From: UBA1141 sp963665155
GTDB lineage: Bacteria > Chloroflexota > Dehalococcoidia > Lucifugimonadales > UBA3495
Assembly (NCBI GenBank): GCA_963665155.2
Contig: CAXXFI010000002.1
Location: forward strand, 1,550,001-1,614,000
Direction of reading: 5' to 3'
Length of the DNA stretch: 64,000 bases
In this document: in pieces, positions 44,910 through 54,845 of the stretch
How positions within the stretch are numbered: position 1 is the stretch's first letter
Layout of the letters: each line of letters starts with the position of its first letter
Notes under the pieces: generated by a model
Database searches by the model: none
The model's input: the letters and a program-made list of their open reading frames with translations, nothing else
Told to the model about the DNA's origin: nothing
Program-made: the position numbers and the translations under genes

Positions 44910-45584
44910 ATGGTCAAAAAGAAGGGCACCGCATTATTAATCGTATTCAACGACGTGGACGCCGAGCACGACACCGATTTCAACGCTTGGTACAACCAGG
45001 AGCACCTGCCTGAGCGGCTCAGCGCGCCTGGGTTCTTGGACGCGGCCCGCTACGAGGCATTGAAGGGCGGCCCTCGCTACCTGGCTGTTTACGAGTTGGA
45101 GTCGGCGGCTGCGATGCAGACCCCTGAATACTTGCGCATGAGCCAAAACCCCACCGAGTGGACCAAGAGGGTCTCGCCTACGGTGATTGGACGGGGCACC
45201 GTGCGCAACGTTTACACCCAAATGTCTCCCGCTGAAAGCGACCCCGACACACTTGGACGGGGCATGGCCCCGGCGCTCCAGATTGGCCGAATGGACGTGG
45301 GCCCAGAGGTGGAGACCGGATACAACGAGTACTACGACACCGTGCGCACGCCAGCCAACCTGACCGTGCCCGGCTGCTTGTTCGTACGCCGTTATCACGC
45401 CGTTGAGGGCGGGCCAAATTATATGACCATGTACTAATTCGAGCACGAAAAAGTGCCCGAGAGCCTGGCCTGGGAGACCCACCGCAGCCAGGACACCATG
45501 GGCCAGTTCATCGGCGGCAGCTACGGCCACGCCTCAGGCTCCCCGGGGGTCTACCGCCGGGTGTTCCCGCCACGTGCCTTCTGA
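44910..45584 (+). pseudogene. EthD-like dimeric barrel protein, nonsense mutation
   Basis: A paralogue of the gene at 6220, with TALLIVFNDVDAEHDTDFNA and NQEHLPERLSAPGFLDAARY in the first half and VETGYNEYYDTVRTPANLTV in the second. A TAA at 45435-45437 interrupts it after NYMTMY. The same frame continues with FEHEKVPESLAWETHRSQDT and a normal GSPGVYRRVF end at TGA 45582-45584. The paralogue has Glu (YEFE) at the stop position, so GAA to TAA is a one-base change. Because it is TAA and not at a Cys, selenocysteine is excluded. Without the stop it would be 224 residues. ATG after AAGGAGATGAGAGC. Confidence 0.85.
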
Positions 45585-45981
45585 CCCAAGAAAGTCCCTT
45601 CCCGGTAGCGGCATATTGAGGGAAGACTGGCGGCGGAGTGCAGTTCGTTACATCCCAATCAGTACATGAGGGCTGCTGTGTGAGTCCTGATTGGAAACGG
45701 AACTGGAAAGAGTAACCCCGGCTGCGGGGGCTCCACTTCGGCCTCTATGACAGGGCGAGTTGGACGTCGAGGCCCTGAAGAAGGTCAACTAGCTGATCGA
45801 GTGCCGCATACTTTCCTCAATGGCGCATTACCAGTTTCTTGTACTCGACCCGTCGCTACGCAGCCACATGGCCATCACTATTCGCGCATAGTGTCAGCTT
45901 CTTGTTTTTTCGCTGATGGTTCGTGTTGTATCTGCCTAAATGATAGAGGCGAACTTAATCGACCAACTCGCCGATGCCCAT
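45585..45981. other. Intergenic, nothing recognised
   Basis: About 400 bp between two broken genes. No credible gene, RNA or repeat is visible. It appears to be decaying sequence. Confidence 0.4.
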
Positions 45982-46296
45982 TCAGACCGCCGGCGCCTCT
46001 AACGAGTCATCCACAACCGCCGGTAACTTCATCGTGAACGTCGACCTTTTAATGCTAGGACACAGGATCCTGTTCGATGACTGAAGGTACATGAAAGCGC
46101 CGCTCAAAAGAGTGGCTTCTTCGCAGTGCCCGCCAATCATTTCACCCGACGGATGAGCCGCGGCAATGTGAATGTGCACCCGAATGCCGCCATCCGGTAA
46201 GCGTTGAATATACCCTTCCGCGCTAACTAACTCGAGAGTTTCGAACCGGGATGGTTGTAGTCATGGCGCAACTCCGTAGCCGAGTTCTGGGCGGCG
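45982..46296 (-). pseudogene. PPC/DUF296-domain protein remnant
   Basis: On the minus strand one frame reads RRPELGYGVAP, a TGA (46263-46261), then LQPSRFETLELVSAEGYIQR and RVHIHIAAAHPSGEMIGGHC. This corresponds to the core of the plant-and-prokaryote-conserved (PPC/DUF296) domain, with its H-x-H and GGH signature. The N-terminal part of the domain is missing and the end is atypical. I treat it as a decayed gene. Confidence 0.5.
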
Positions 46297-46472
46297 GTCG
46301 TGCCTAGGGTGGGGCAGAAACTGAGCCAAACTGGTCTTGACGAGACCGCGTCCTTTCATTTAGCCTCAAACAACGACCGAATCAACCTGTGCCTGTCGAA
46401 CCACCCTTCCGAAGGAGAGCCCTTCTACAAACACAGGGCGAGCGACCCCACATAATAGTACTCTTTTCAAGA

Positions 46473-47546
46473 CTAAGCTCTTGCCCTGAAAATGTTCTTC
46501 ACTTTCCGCACGGAACTCACCCGCTCTTCGGCCAATCGGTCAGCAGCACAGGCAGTGGGCACTTCCTCCGCTTTGGAACGGGCAATTACCTGGCCTATGA
46601 TGTCGTAGATTCGCTCGGTTTTTTCCCTGGCCCGCTCGGGGTTGTAGGCCGTTTCATACTCCGCAGCAGCGTTGATTATCCCACCGGCGTTAATGATGTA
46701 GTCGGGGGCATACAGGATGCCTCTCCGCTGTAACGCCCAACCGTCGTCCTCGGTAAGCAGTTGGTTATTGGCCGCCCCTGCGACCACCTGGCAGTTAAGG
46801 CGTGGAACGGTGTCGGGATTGAGCACACCACCCAAAGCGCAGGGCGAAAATATGTCGCATTCCAATTCGTATATATTTTCCAGCGGCACCACTTTTATGC
46901 CCAAATCCCTGGCTTTGTCCAAGGCGCCTTCGTAAATATCGCCGACTACCAGTTCGGCGTTTTCCTTGAGCAAGTGATGGGCCGTGTTGAAGGCCACTTT
47001 GCCGAAACCCTGCATAACAATCTTCTTGCCCGACAAGGAGTCGGAACCCCAGGCCTCCCGAGCGCAGGCTTTCATGCCCATGTATAAGCCCAGACCCGTC
47101 ATGATAGACGTGTCGCCGCTGCCTCCAGCCGCCACCGGCAAGCCCAGGACGTGCTTGGTTTCCAGGCGGATGTCCTCCAAGTCCCTGGTTGAAGTGCCCA
47201 CATCGGTGGTGGTGAGGTACCTACCGCCCAGGGTGTCCACAAACGCACCGTAGGACCGAATGAGGGCTTCCGTCTTGAGCGTACGGGAATCGCCAATAAT
47301 CACCGCCTTGCCGCCACCTAAGGGCAAGCCAGCCGCCGCCGATTTATAGGTCATGGCCCGGGAAAGGCGGAGGACATCCATAAGAGCATCGGTCTCAGTC
47401 TCATAGGGCCACATACGGGTGCCACCGCAGGCGGGGCCAAGAGTCGTGTCATGAATAGCGATGATTCCTTTAAAGCCAGTCTCGGGGTCGGAGCCGAACA
47501 CCACCTGCTCATGCCCATACTCGCTTAAATATTCAAAAATCTCCAT
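46473..47546 (-). CDS. Leucine/phenylalanine-type amino acid dehydrogenase
   Basis: 357 residues from ATG 47546, preceded by AGGAGGTCTCAGCC. N-terminal domain: MEIFEYLSEYGHEQVVFGSD, IAIHDTTLGPACGGTRMWPY, and SAAAGLPLGGGKAVIIGDSR with the substrate and catalytic Lys. Then TTTDVGTSTRDLEDIRLETK, NAD-binding IVMQGFGKVAFNTAHHLL, and FSPCALGGVLNPDTVPRLNC. It performs NAD-dependent reversible oxidative deamination of branched or aromatic amino acids. Length matches leucine dehydrogenase (about 360). It is monocistronic. The exact amino acid is uncertain. Confidence 0.9.
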   Translation of the reverse strand: MEIFEYLSEYGHEQVVFGSDPETGFKGIIAIHDTTLGPACGGTRMWPYETETDALMDVLRLSRAMTYKSAAAGLPLGGGKAVIIGDSRTLKTEALIRSYGAFVDTLGGRYLTTTDVGTSTRDLEDIRLETKHVLGLPVAAGGSGDTSIMTGLGLYMGMKACAREAWGSDSLSGKKIVMQGFGKVAFNTAHHLLKENAELVVGDIYEGALDKARDLGIKVVPLENIYELECDIFSPCALGGVLNPDTVPRLNCQVVAGAANNQLLTEDDGWALQRRGILYAPDYIINAGGIINAAAEYETAYNPERAREKTERIYDIIGQVIARSKAEEVPTACAADRLAEERVSSVRKVKNIFRARA

Positions 47547-48026
47547 GGCTGAGACCTCCTTTGCTAACTGTAACCCAGAGCTACCTGTGATCCGCCGACG
47601 ACCCGGCAAGAAACCCGCAACAAAATCACAAAACGGTTATATAAACTGAGATTCCTAGCACCACTTGGCGATTCGAGTCATGCCTAGCCCTCTGCTTAGA
47701 GGGCAGGTGGTTCCCTAACTACAATTATAGGCTTGTGCGTTTTTAAGAGAAAGAGCAACACAAACCAACTGCGTTGAATGTCAAGACACTTTATTTTCGC
47801 TGCTCTCCCAAATCTTGAATAAATACGAATAATTTGTAGAACAACAGCTTTCGATATTAGGTTAATAACCGATTAATTTCCGCGGCAATTCTTAGGTTCA
47901 AGCTTGGAGTTCAATGGTGTGACCTTTAAGAATTTATGGAAGCGTTTGAGTAGCCCACAATCCCAAGTTATAATCATTGGCGACGGGCGGCGAGTGCCGC
48001 CGTAATAAAAGCGGAGGGTATCGACG
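47547..48026. other. AT-rich divergent intergenic region
   Basis: About 480 bp between the dehydrogenase and the 48027 gene, lower in GC than its surroundings. It holds the promoter at 47946-47974. No coding frame or RNA is convincing. Confidence 0.5.
47946..47974 (+). promoter_or_regulatory. Sigma-70-type promoter
   Basis: TTGAGT (47946-47951), 17 bp, TATAAT (47969-47974). It lies 52 bp before the ATG at 48027, which has its own GGAGGG site at 48012-48017. Confidence 0.6.
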
Positions 48027-48464
48027 ATGGCGCAGCAGACAATGCACGCCCAAATGGGAGGAGACACCGCTGGCTCCGAGGAATTGGTCGCGGCAGGGGC
48101 CGTAACCTTTGGCCTGGAATACCGGGTCTTGGAAGGCCGGGACGAAGGCATTTGCATCCACGTTTACGGCAACGACCTACCTGGCCAGGACAAGGAGTTG
48201 CTACGCCTCGATTGCTTCAAGGTTGCGCCCCACTACCACTATCGCAACGCCACTATCAAGAAAAACGAACGCTTGGAGCTTGATTTCACCGCCGAGGGCG
48301 ACCCATTGTCTTGGGCTTTGGACAAGATCAAGAACCGCTTGCCTATCATGCTGATACGATGCGGTGCGGAAGACATTGTTCGCAAAGTTGACCAGCGCGA
48401 TGTAGACGCAGCACTGCCCAAGCTGGTAGCCTGGGCCGAAACCAAGGCCTATCATAAGAGCTAG
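48027..48464 (+). CDS. Conserved protein of unknown function
   Basis: 145 residues. Two stretches look like a compact alpha/beta domain: GLEYRVLEGRDEGICIHVYG and ELLRLDCFKVAPHYHYRNAT. The PHYHY segment is His/Tyr-rich and could bind metal or flavin, but no family is recognised. The C-terminus is helical (DPLSWALDKIKNRLPIMLIR). It is driven by the promoter just upstream and followed 163 bp later by a cyclophilin gene. It has a good ribosome site and clear coding character. Confidence 0.7.
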   Translation: MAQQTMHAQMGGDTAGSEELVAAGAVTFGLEYRVLEGRDEGICIHVYGNDLPGQDKELLRLDCFKVAPHYHYRNATIKKNERLELDFTAEGDPLSWALDKIKNRLPIMLIRCGAEDIVRKVDQRDVDAALPKLVAWAETKAYHKS

Positions 48465-48627
48465 GACTCTAGGCCAGGGAATTAATGTGCCTGATCCTGA
48501 TCCCGGGATGAAAACCGCTGTGCTTGAGTGAACCGGCATGTAGGTCTCTCCCGGGGTCGTGTATCAGCCGGATTCCCATTTAGCATCCTGAAGAACAAGG
48601 ATTCCAATATTTTGCTGCGGAGGAACC

Positions 48628-49146
48628 ATGCCCAATCAGTACTCCTCTCCCCCTGAGATGAACATCGACCAGACCAAGACCTATACCGCCACCATTACGA
48701 CCGGCAAGGGAACAATGACCGTCGAGCTATTCGCCTCGGAAGTCCCGGCAACGGTGAATAACTTTGTGTTCTTGGCTCGGGAAGGTTTCTATACCAACGG
48801 CGGTTTTCACAGGGTGATCAAAGATTTCATGGTCCAAGGCGGCTGCCCCGAGGGCACCGGCACTGGAGGGCCTGGCTATCGGTTCGCCGATGAACCGGTC
48901 ACCCGCAAATACACTAAAGGCACCCTGGCCATGGCCAACGCAGGACCCAATACCAATGGTAGCCAATTTTTCATCGTCCACGGAGCCGACGTAGGCCTGC
49001 CCCCCAACTACACGATTTTCGGCATGCTCACCGACGGAGTGGATGTGTTGGACTCTCTGGCTAATTCTCCGGTAGGAGGAGGCGGCGAAAATTCCAAGCC
49101 CACAGACCGATTGGAAATTCAGAGCGTGGAAATCGCCGAATCGTAA
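48628..49146 (+). CDS. Cyclophilin-type peptidyl-prolyl isomerase
   Basis: A 172-residue cytosolic cyclophilin without a signal peptide. ASEVPATVNNFVFLAREGFY, GFHRVIKDFMVQGGCPEGTG, and LAMANAGPNTNGSQFFIVHG contain the active-site Arg, Phe/Met/Gln and Asn-Gln. It catalyses prolyl cis-trans isomerisation in protein folding. ATG after GCGGAGGAACC. A strong bidirectional hairpin follows the stop. The secreted relative is at 22115. Confidence 0.92.
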   Translation: MPNQYSSPPEMNIDQTKTYTATITTGKGTMTVELFASEVPATVNNFVFLAREGFYTNGGFHRVIKDFMVQGGCPEGTGTGGPGYRFADEPVTRKYTKGTLAMANAGPNTNGSQFFIVHGADVGLPPNYTIFGMLTDGVDVLDSLANSPVGGGGENSKPTDRLEIQSVEIAES

Positions 49147-49181
49147 ACCGCTGACTTACTTATATCCCTAGACTTAAAATC

Positions 49182-49218
49182 GAAAGGCCCCGGTCCTGTC
49201 GCAGGACCGGGGCCTTTC
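49182..49218. terminator. Bidirectional intrinsic terminator
   Basis: A perfect 17-bp stem (GAAAGGCCCCGGTCCTG and its complement) closes a TCG loop. It is placed between the convergent cyclophilin and MFS genes. Confidence 0.88.
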
Positions 49219-49262
49219 TGTATACATGATAGGAGCCTGTCTCCGAAACATGTTAGTTGAAA

Positions 49263-50639
49263 TTAATCGCTTGCTTGAGGCGCCGCAGCTACAGCCTCCG
49301 GGCTCAGTACCGGTCTTTTAGCCATCAGGAACAAAAACGCCCCCAGGAAATTCAACCCCGCCAGAAGGTAGAAGGCCTGGGTATAGGAGCCTTGGACATC
49401 CCTCATATATCCAGCCAAAGGGGCCGCCATCAACAGCAGCAGGTTCATCGGAACCGTCGACAAGCCCAGTATCTTGCCGAAAGACGCCCGGCCAAAGTAT
49501 TCGCCGCGGATGGCCACGGTCAACGGGTTTCGGCCTCCGAAGCCCATCCCGAATAGTACGGCGAACCAGTAGAAAGTGCTCATACTGGAGGCTGTGGCCA
49601 ACACCAACACGGCCGATGCCTGGAGTGAGGTGAATCCGAACACGGCAACACGTTTGGGCACCTGGTCTCCCAGATATCCGCCCACCAACTGAAACACCAT
49701 GGCGACAGATATGTAGACACTAGCAACCCAAGCCGTATCTTGAACCTCAAAATCCATGTCCTCGACCATCATCAAGCCCAGGTGGGCCATTATGGCCAGA
49801 ATCACCATGGAGGTGAATCCGTGGCCGAAGGCAATGAACCAAAATGCGGGCGTCCGGAGTGCTTGAGACGGAGTTAGGTCTGTGCCCGATTCTTGCACCA
49901 CCTGCGGCCTGGGATTAGGCCGAGTTTCTGGCCGGACTTGCAGCCCAGATTGTGCTTGGCTGGCCGTGCGCGCATTGTCGGGGTGCAGGTCGCTATCTTG
50001 AGGTTTGTTGCGGATTAGACGGGAAACCGGGAACGCCACTACCAATATGAACACGCCAATGGCGGAAGCGGTTACTTGCCAGCCGAACCGGTCCTGGTCC
50101 GGATCGATGGCCCAAGCAATGGCAGGCACCAGCAGCAACGCCCCGCCACGGCTGCCCACGTTGGCCCAAGCAATAGCCATGGCCCTGCGCCTGAAGAACC
50201 AATGGTTCAGCATGGTTATAATGGGTATCCAGCTACCCAATCCTTGGCCGACCGCCATAACCACGTAGGCCAAGTAAAACATCCATAAGTTTTGCACTTG
50301 GCCGAAGAGCAAGAAGCCAAAACCCAGGATAGTTAGGCCAATCAACACCATCCGCCGGGTGCCTACCCGGTCGGTCAAGTAACCCTCAATGGGCCCCATC
50401 AGTCCGCCCTCGATCCTGGTGAACGTCAGGGCGAATCCCAACTGAGCCCGGGTCCAACCGAAATGCCTCTCCAAAGCGACGGCCCACACGCTCATGGCGT
50501 GAAAGAGGGGCACCGTTGCGATAACCATCACGAAGCCACTGATGGCGACCAGCCACCAACCATAGTAGATGCCTTGGGACGGTCGTTGAGGCGCTACGTC
50601 GGCAACGGCATCAACCTGGTCACTTTCCAATCCAGCCAA
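49263..50639 (-). CDS. MFS transporter
   Basis: A 458-residue, 12-helix protein. IYYGWWLVAISGFVMVIATV opens helix 1, and EGYLTDRVGTRRMVLIGL is the 2-3 loop motif. A hydrophilic central loop of about 40 residues (rich in Asp, Gln, Arg) precedes the second half, which starts QALRTPAFWFIAFGHGFTSM. It belongs to the same MFS group as the genes at 10344 and 28321. At the position of the UGA in the 28321 gene it has no Cys. The substrate is unknown. Confidence 0.88.
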   Translation of the reverse strand: MAGLESDQVDAVADVAPQRPSQGIYYGWWLVAISGFVMVIATVPLFHAMSVWAVALERHFGWTRAQLGFALTFTRIEGGLMGPIEGYLTDRVGTRRMVLIGLTILGFGFLLFGQVQNLWMFYLAYVVMAVGQGLGSWIPIITMLNHWFFRRRAMAIAWANVGSRGGALLLVPAIAWAIDPDQDRFGWQVTASAIGVFILVVAFPVSRLIRNKPQDSDLHPDNARTASQAQSGLQVRPETRPNPRPQVVQESGTDLTPSQALRTPAFWFIAFGHGFTSMVILAIMAHLGLMMVEDMDFEVQDTAWVASVYISVAMVFQLVGGYLGDQVPKRVAVFGFTSLQASAVLVLATASSMSTFYWFAVLFGMGFGGRNPLTVAIRGEYFGRASFGKILGLSTVPMNLLLLMAAPLAGYMRDVQGSYTQAFYLLAGLNFLGAFLFLMAKRPVLSPEAVAAAPQASD

Positions 50640-50771
50640 TTACTTGATCCTAATGATGTTATTCAAAGCCCGTGGTCACCATAGTAAGCTCATCCCAAGG
50701 TGAAAACTACATCAAGCTAAACCCTTAGAGAAGTTGCGTTAGGCTGTAAAGGAAGTCGGGTGGTGGTGGGT

Positions 50772-51044
50772 ATGAGACACATAGTGCAACTCCTCCAACG
50801 GTGGCAACTGGATGTAGGCGACGCACGAGAGCGGATGTATCAAGCGCCGATACCCCGGGAGCGAGAACGGTGGCATGCTCACTGGTTCTTGGCCCAAGGT
50901 TGGGCCGCTTCGGCGGGCCCAGCCCGGCGGTAGGTGGTAGAACGGACGCTCTCATGGCTGTCCAAGTGTCGAGGGCTATTGGTGCGCTACGACAAGAAGG
51001 CATTTAATTTTCTAGGAGTCCACCTCAAAACAGTGAGAAAATAG
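50772..51044 (+). pseudogene. IS transposase remnants (IS630-like head, IS5-like tail)
   Basis: Frame from ATG 50772 encodes an HTH-like front (RERERWHAHWFLAQGWAASA) to TAG 50931-50933, as in IS630-type proteins. The same frame then reads VVERTLSWLSKCRGLLVRYD and KKAFNFLGV to TAG 51042-51044, the C-terminal motif of IS5-family transposases. Two unrelated fragments seem joined, so both are dead. Confidence 0.65.
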
Positions 51045-51101
51045 GTCGCCAACTGGAGGTGTGAAGGGATAACCTAAGGGAGATGTGATGGGAGGTGCTC
51101 C

Positions 51102-52390
51102 ATGGCCAACAGCTTTCGCTCTTATTCCATGGAGCAAGCCTATCTACTGCCCCAAGCCCCCCGTGAGTGGTTGCCCGAAGAGCATTTGGCCTTCTTCCTA
51201 GAAAAGATTGTGAGCCAACTGGACCTCAGCCCCATCTCTGAGGGGCAGCCGGGATGGTAGGGCCTTAAGGCCTGCCATCCCCAGATGCTCTTGACGTTGC
51301 TGTTTTACGGCTACTGCACGAGGGTGTGCAACTCCCGGAAGATAACCTGGGGGTTGCGAGACAGACCTAGCTTTGCGGATGCTTTCCGGGGGGCAGTTTC
51401 CCGATTTCCGGACCCTATCGGACTCCCGAAAAGATCATCTGCCTTTCAGGCACTGTTCTTGGAGGTGCTGCGGATGTTCCGTGAGGCAGGTCTGGTGAAG
51501 CTGGGACACCTGTCCCTAGATGGGAGCAAATACCAGGCCAACGCCTCCAAGCACAAAGCCATGAGCTACGGGCGCATACAGGAGGTGGAACCCCAACTGG
51601 AGGCGGAGGTAAAAGAGTTGCTGCGCCGGGCGGCAGAGGTGGGCGAGGCCGAGGACGCCGAGTATGGGCCGGAGCAGAAGGGGGATGAGTTGCCCGAGGA
51701 GTTACGGAGGTGGGAAGGACGCCTGGAGAAGATACGGGAGGCGAGGGGGCGAAGAACCGGGGGAAGGAGCGAGCTGGCCAGGGGTGCGGCGCCGGAAGAG
51801 GTAGCCGCCGCCGAGAGGGAGGCGCCAAAGCCCAAGGAACAGAGCAATTTCACCGACCCGGACAGCCGAGTTCTCATGGTTGGATTCAGGGCTACAACGC
51901 CCAAGTCGTGGCGCAGGAGGTGACATCCCACAGCGGCTACAGCCTCAGGCTGAGGCCCATGCTGGACGGGCTGGAGGAGAACCTGGCTAGAGTGGGGGTT
52001 CCCGAAGAGGAATGACGGCCAAAATGGTTCACAGCGGATGCGGGCTACTGCAGCGAAAGCAACCTGAGGACGCTGGCAGAGCGGCAGATTGATGCCTACG
52101 TTGCCACTGGGCGAGAGCGGCACCACCTGGGGGGAATCGGCCACCGAAGCCGCAGTAGGACACCTCTGCGTGCTGCCCTGCGGGACAAACTGCGGACCAC
52201 GGAAGGGCGGGCAGTCTACGCCCGGCGCATAGGCATTACCGAACCCGTTCACGGGTCAATCAAGCAAGCCCGGGGCTTCCGGCAGTTCCTGCTGCCAGGC
52301 ATGGAAAAGGTGGCAGGGGAATTCACCCTGGTGGCCATGATCCACAATATACTGAAACTGTGGCGAGCCAGCCATGCGCTGGCGGGATAA
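51102..52390 (+). pseudogene. IS1182-family transposase, multiply disrupted
   Basis: ATG 51102 after GGGAGGTGCTCC. The N-terminus MANSFRSYSMEQAYLLPQAP and LAFFLEKIVSQLDLSPI are typical of IS1182. TAG at 51258-51260 stops it. Other frames carry LFLEVLRMFREAGLVKLGHL, SLDGSKYQANASKHKAMSYG and EQSNFTDPDSRVLM, then GYNAQVVAQEVTSHSGYSLR, and finally TADAGYCSESNLRTLAERQI and GFRQFLLPGMEKVAGEFTLV. At least one nonsense codon and several frameshifts are present. This is a dead element beside transposon copy 2. Confidence 0.85.
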
Positions 52391-52610
52391 GCCAGCCCAC
52401 TCTTCAACCCAAGGCGCCAGATACGGCCCTTCGGGGGTTGCGGCGCAGGAACCCCGGGTCCTTAATGAATTGACTTGGTTCCTCGGGACTTGGTTATTCC
52501 GGGCACTGCAACTCCCACTTAATCGTCGGACAGACGAGCCTAGCCAAGACGAACCAAGTCTTTAACCGGAAAGCTGGCTTTGCACCAAAAGTCAGATTAA
52601 TAGGCCCCTT

Positions 52611-53804
52611 TTAGTTCAACCACCTGACTTGTGATTCAGGCAACACTTTTGGTTCAAGCGAAGGGGCAACCCCAAACTCATACATCGACTGGATTAGAAC
52701 GCAGATATTATGACACAGAACCTTCAACAGAATCTCGTTGACCTGGCCGGGTTCGGACTTCGCCCGAACGGAATCGCCGAACTTGCCCTTGATCATGCTG
52801 AACGTGGTTTCGACGTTCGACCTCCGGTGATAGTGGGCGGCCCACGATTCCTCGTTCAACGTGAAGTACGCGTAAAGCCGCTTCCACATAGGCGACCCCC
52901 GGCCCGTGGTGTTGGACTTGAAGGGGATGTACGGGTAGGCCCCGTGCCCTTCGATAAGCCGCAGGTTGGCATCCGACAGGTACGCCTTGTCAGCCGAAAC
53001 CTCAGTCATTGTAAACTGCTTGTCCGTGCTGTCCAGCAGCCCGGGCAATACCGGCGAGTCGTGGATATTGCTGGGAGTGATCTCAACGCTGGTGACGATG
53101 TTGGTCTTGGTTCCAGTCACGATGTGGGCCTTGAGCCACTGCCTCTGAGACTTTTCTTTGCCCCATTTGGCGTCGTACCAACGGTCGAAGCGACAGGTGG
53201 AGAAGCCGGAACTATCCACGGCAAAAGCCGATTCCACAATGCTAAGTGGTTCCGCGCTCCGCTCGATCAGGGCCGTAATGATCGGGGTCAAGTCCGGGTT
53301 GGCGATGTAGCGGTTGACCGAGCTGAACGACGGTGGTGTGCTAATGAAGTCCTTCCGGCAAGCATCCCTAACGTCGCAATCGAAGCGCCGGGCCGAAAAG
53401 CCAGCGTAAACCTTTGTGGTTCCGGTGTAGACCATATCCGCCAAAGGGAATCGTGGGCGACCGAAGCTGTATTCGGGCTGGGGGATATTGGCGCACAGGT
53501 CCGCCAGGAGCACCATGAAGGTATCTTTCTCCGAGGTTTGGGCGGCGTTGTAAGCGGGCCAGTCTTGGGGATAGGTCTTGCGGGGTTGAGGATTCGCCGT
53601 GGTGGAATTAAGATTAGTGGCAGTCATGGTGGAGCTAGACCCTCCATCTTGATTAGGGAGCGATTGGTGTTCCACCACCACCGCTCCCGTCTGCCTATCA
53701 TTGTCGTCGATTTCAGCTATAAAGTCAAGCTGAATGGCGGCATTACTGCACCAATTAGCTACGGATTGTGGCTTTATTCGTCGTCTGGCCGTGCGTTGGT
53801 GCAT
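52611..53804 (-). CDS. IS5-family DDE transposase, copy 2
   Basis: Same 397-residue protein as at 26811-28004, intact. All three acidic motifs are present (AFAVDSSGFS, VSADKAYLSD, RRSNVETTFSMIKGK). The antisense strand is also open for 560 codons here, a composition effect. Confidence 0.92.
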   Translation of the reverse strand: MHQRTARRRIKPQSVANWCSNAAIQLDFIAEIDDNDRQTGAVVVEHQSLPNQDGGSSSTMTATNLNSTTANPQPRKTYPQDWPAYNAAQTSEKDTFMVLLADLCANIPQPEYSFGRPRFPLADMVYTGTTKVYAGFSARRFDCDVRDACRKDFISTPPSFSSVNRYIANPDLTPIITALIERSAEPLSIVESAFAVDSSGFSTCRFDRWYDAKWGKEKSQRQWLKAHIVTGTKTNIVTSVEITPSNIHDSPVLPGLLDSTDKQFTMTEVSADKAYLSDANLRLIEGHGAYPYIPFKSNTTGRGSPMWKRLYAYFTLNEESWAAHYHRRSNVETTFSMIKGKFGDSVRAKSEPGQVNEILLKVLCHNICVLIQSMYEFGVAPSLEPKVLPESQVRWLN

Positions 53805-53909
53805 AATATCGGCAACTCTGACCGCCTCGTTGCGAAAGGCGTTGGGCGGTCCCGGGTTAAGGTACGACGCGGCGTGGTTATGCTTGGGGGCTGGCCACGC
53901 CGTTCGTCG

Positions 53910-54425
53910 TTAAAAGGGCAGGTTGTCCGTGTTATCAACTTCCTCCGACCGGGCAAAGGGTCCGACGTACTCGAACTTATTGCGAGCGACCCTGCGGAAG
54001 TCATCGGCATTTGCCAGGACTGTCCCGACCACTGCGAATGGTTGCTGCACTCCGAGATCGAGTCCTCTGTCAACCAACTCTTCCAGAACAGCCCGTGCAT
54101 GAACGTACTTGTTCCCGGCTGGCAAGCGTTGATAAATGGCTGTGGCGGTTTCAATGATTACTCTAGGACGGTCTACAGTCTCAACAGATTGGGTCCCGTC
54201 AAGGCCAGTAAAGAAAGAACCCATATATCCTTCGTCCCAGACGTTTCCGCTATCGCGAAGGTACATGCCAATGGCTTGCATTGTGTCTGTTTGCATTGCA
54301 AAGTGCCGTTCCATGGCCTGTTGGTCTTGTTTTGCTTCCTGGAGAAGTTCCCCGCCAAGATCGTAGGCCGCTTGGTAGCCATCCCTCCGTAAGATATCCA
54401 GCATTTCACGTGCGTAGTCACGCAT
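53910..54425 (-). CDS. Transposon passenger protein, unknown function, copy 2
   Basis: Same 171-residue protein as at 26190-26705, preceded by GGAGGA. It is helical and charged, with no recognised motif. Its preservation in both copies suggests it is part of the mobile unit. Confidence 0.6.
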   Translation of the reverse strand: MRDYAREMLDILRRDGYQAAYDLGGELLQEAKQDQQAMERHFAMQTDTMQAIGMYLRDSGNVWDEGYMGSFFTGLDGTQSVETVDRPRVIIETATAIYQRLPAGNKYVHARAVLEELVDRGLDLGVQQPFAVVGTVLANADDFRRVARNKFEYVGPFARSEEVDNTDNLPF

Positions 54426-54453
54426 ATCTCGGTCCTCCAACAATTAGAATCAG

Positions 54454-54480
54454 GCAGTACCGTACATTGTGTACTACTGC
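54454..54480. promoter_or_regulatory. Candidate operator dyad in transposon, copy 2
   Basis: Same interrupted palindrome as at 26135-26161, with arms GCAGTA/TACTGC, in the divergent promoter region between the HTH and passenger genes. Confidence 0.5.
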
Positions 54481-54507
54481 ACTACTGATGCCAAGGAGTA
54501 TCCGTCT

Positions 54508-54693
54508 ATGATTACAGGGACCTTCTATACCATAGGAGAAGCTGCAATTCAGTTGAAGAAACACCGGAACACAGTATCCAACTGGGTAAAACAAGGCCAA
54601 TTGCCTGTTATTCGCATGGGGAATATAGCCCTGATTCGGGAAGAAGACTTGAAATTGGTGGATGGACTTTTGAGGCCTGCGAAGGACCGGTAG
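54508..54693 (+). CDS. Excisionase-like helix-turn-helix protein, copy 2
   Basis: Same 61-residue HTH_17/MerR-type protein as at 25922-26107; ATG 54508 follows AAGGAG by 9 nt. IGEAAIQLKKHRNTVSNWVK is the helix-turn-helix and VIRMGNIALIREEDL the wing. Confidence 0.75.
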   Translation: MITGTFYTIGEAAIQLKKHRNTVSNWVKQGQLPVIRMGNIALIREEDLKLVDGLLRPAKDR

Positions 54694-54845
54694 TCTCTCA
54701 GCAACAACCCTTGCCTAGGGTATATAGTATGTGTGTTGCTCGCCACGGTATTTTTGGCAGAGGGCCTTGTGCCCCATTGCAGGCTCACGTTGGGACGGAG
54801 CGACTTGTGGCGAGTAGCGAAACCCTACTGTCGCAAGGGGCTCCC

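Noticed and set aside
45435..45437. In-frame stop in the EthD-like gene considered as a recoded codon
   Set aside because: It is TAA and replaces Glu of the paralogue, so selenocysteine is impossible and a point mutation is the simplest explanation.
46261..46263. In-frame TGA in the PPC/DUF296 remnant considered as selenocysteine
   Set aside because: The gene is truncated, no conserved Cys is expected at that point of the domain, and the surrounding sequence is atypical.
51258..51260. TAG in the IS1182 transposase considered as recoding
   Set aside because: Several further frameshifts in the same gene show it is simply dead.
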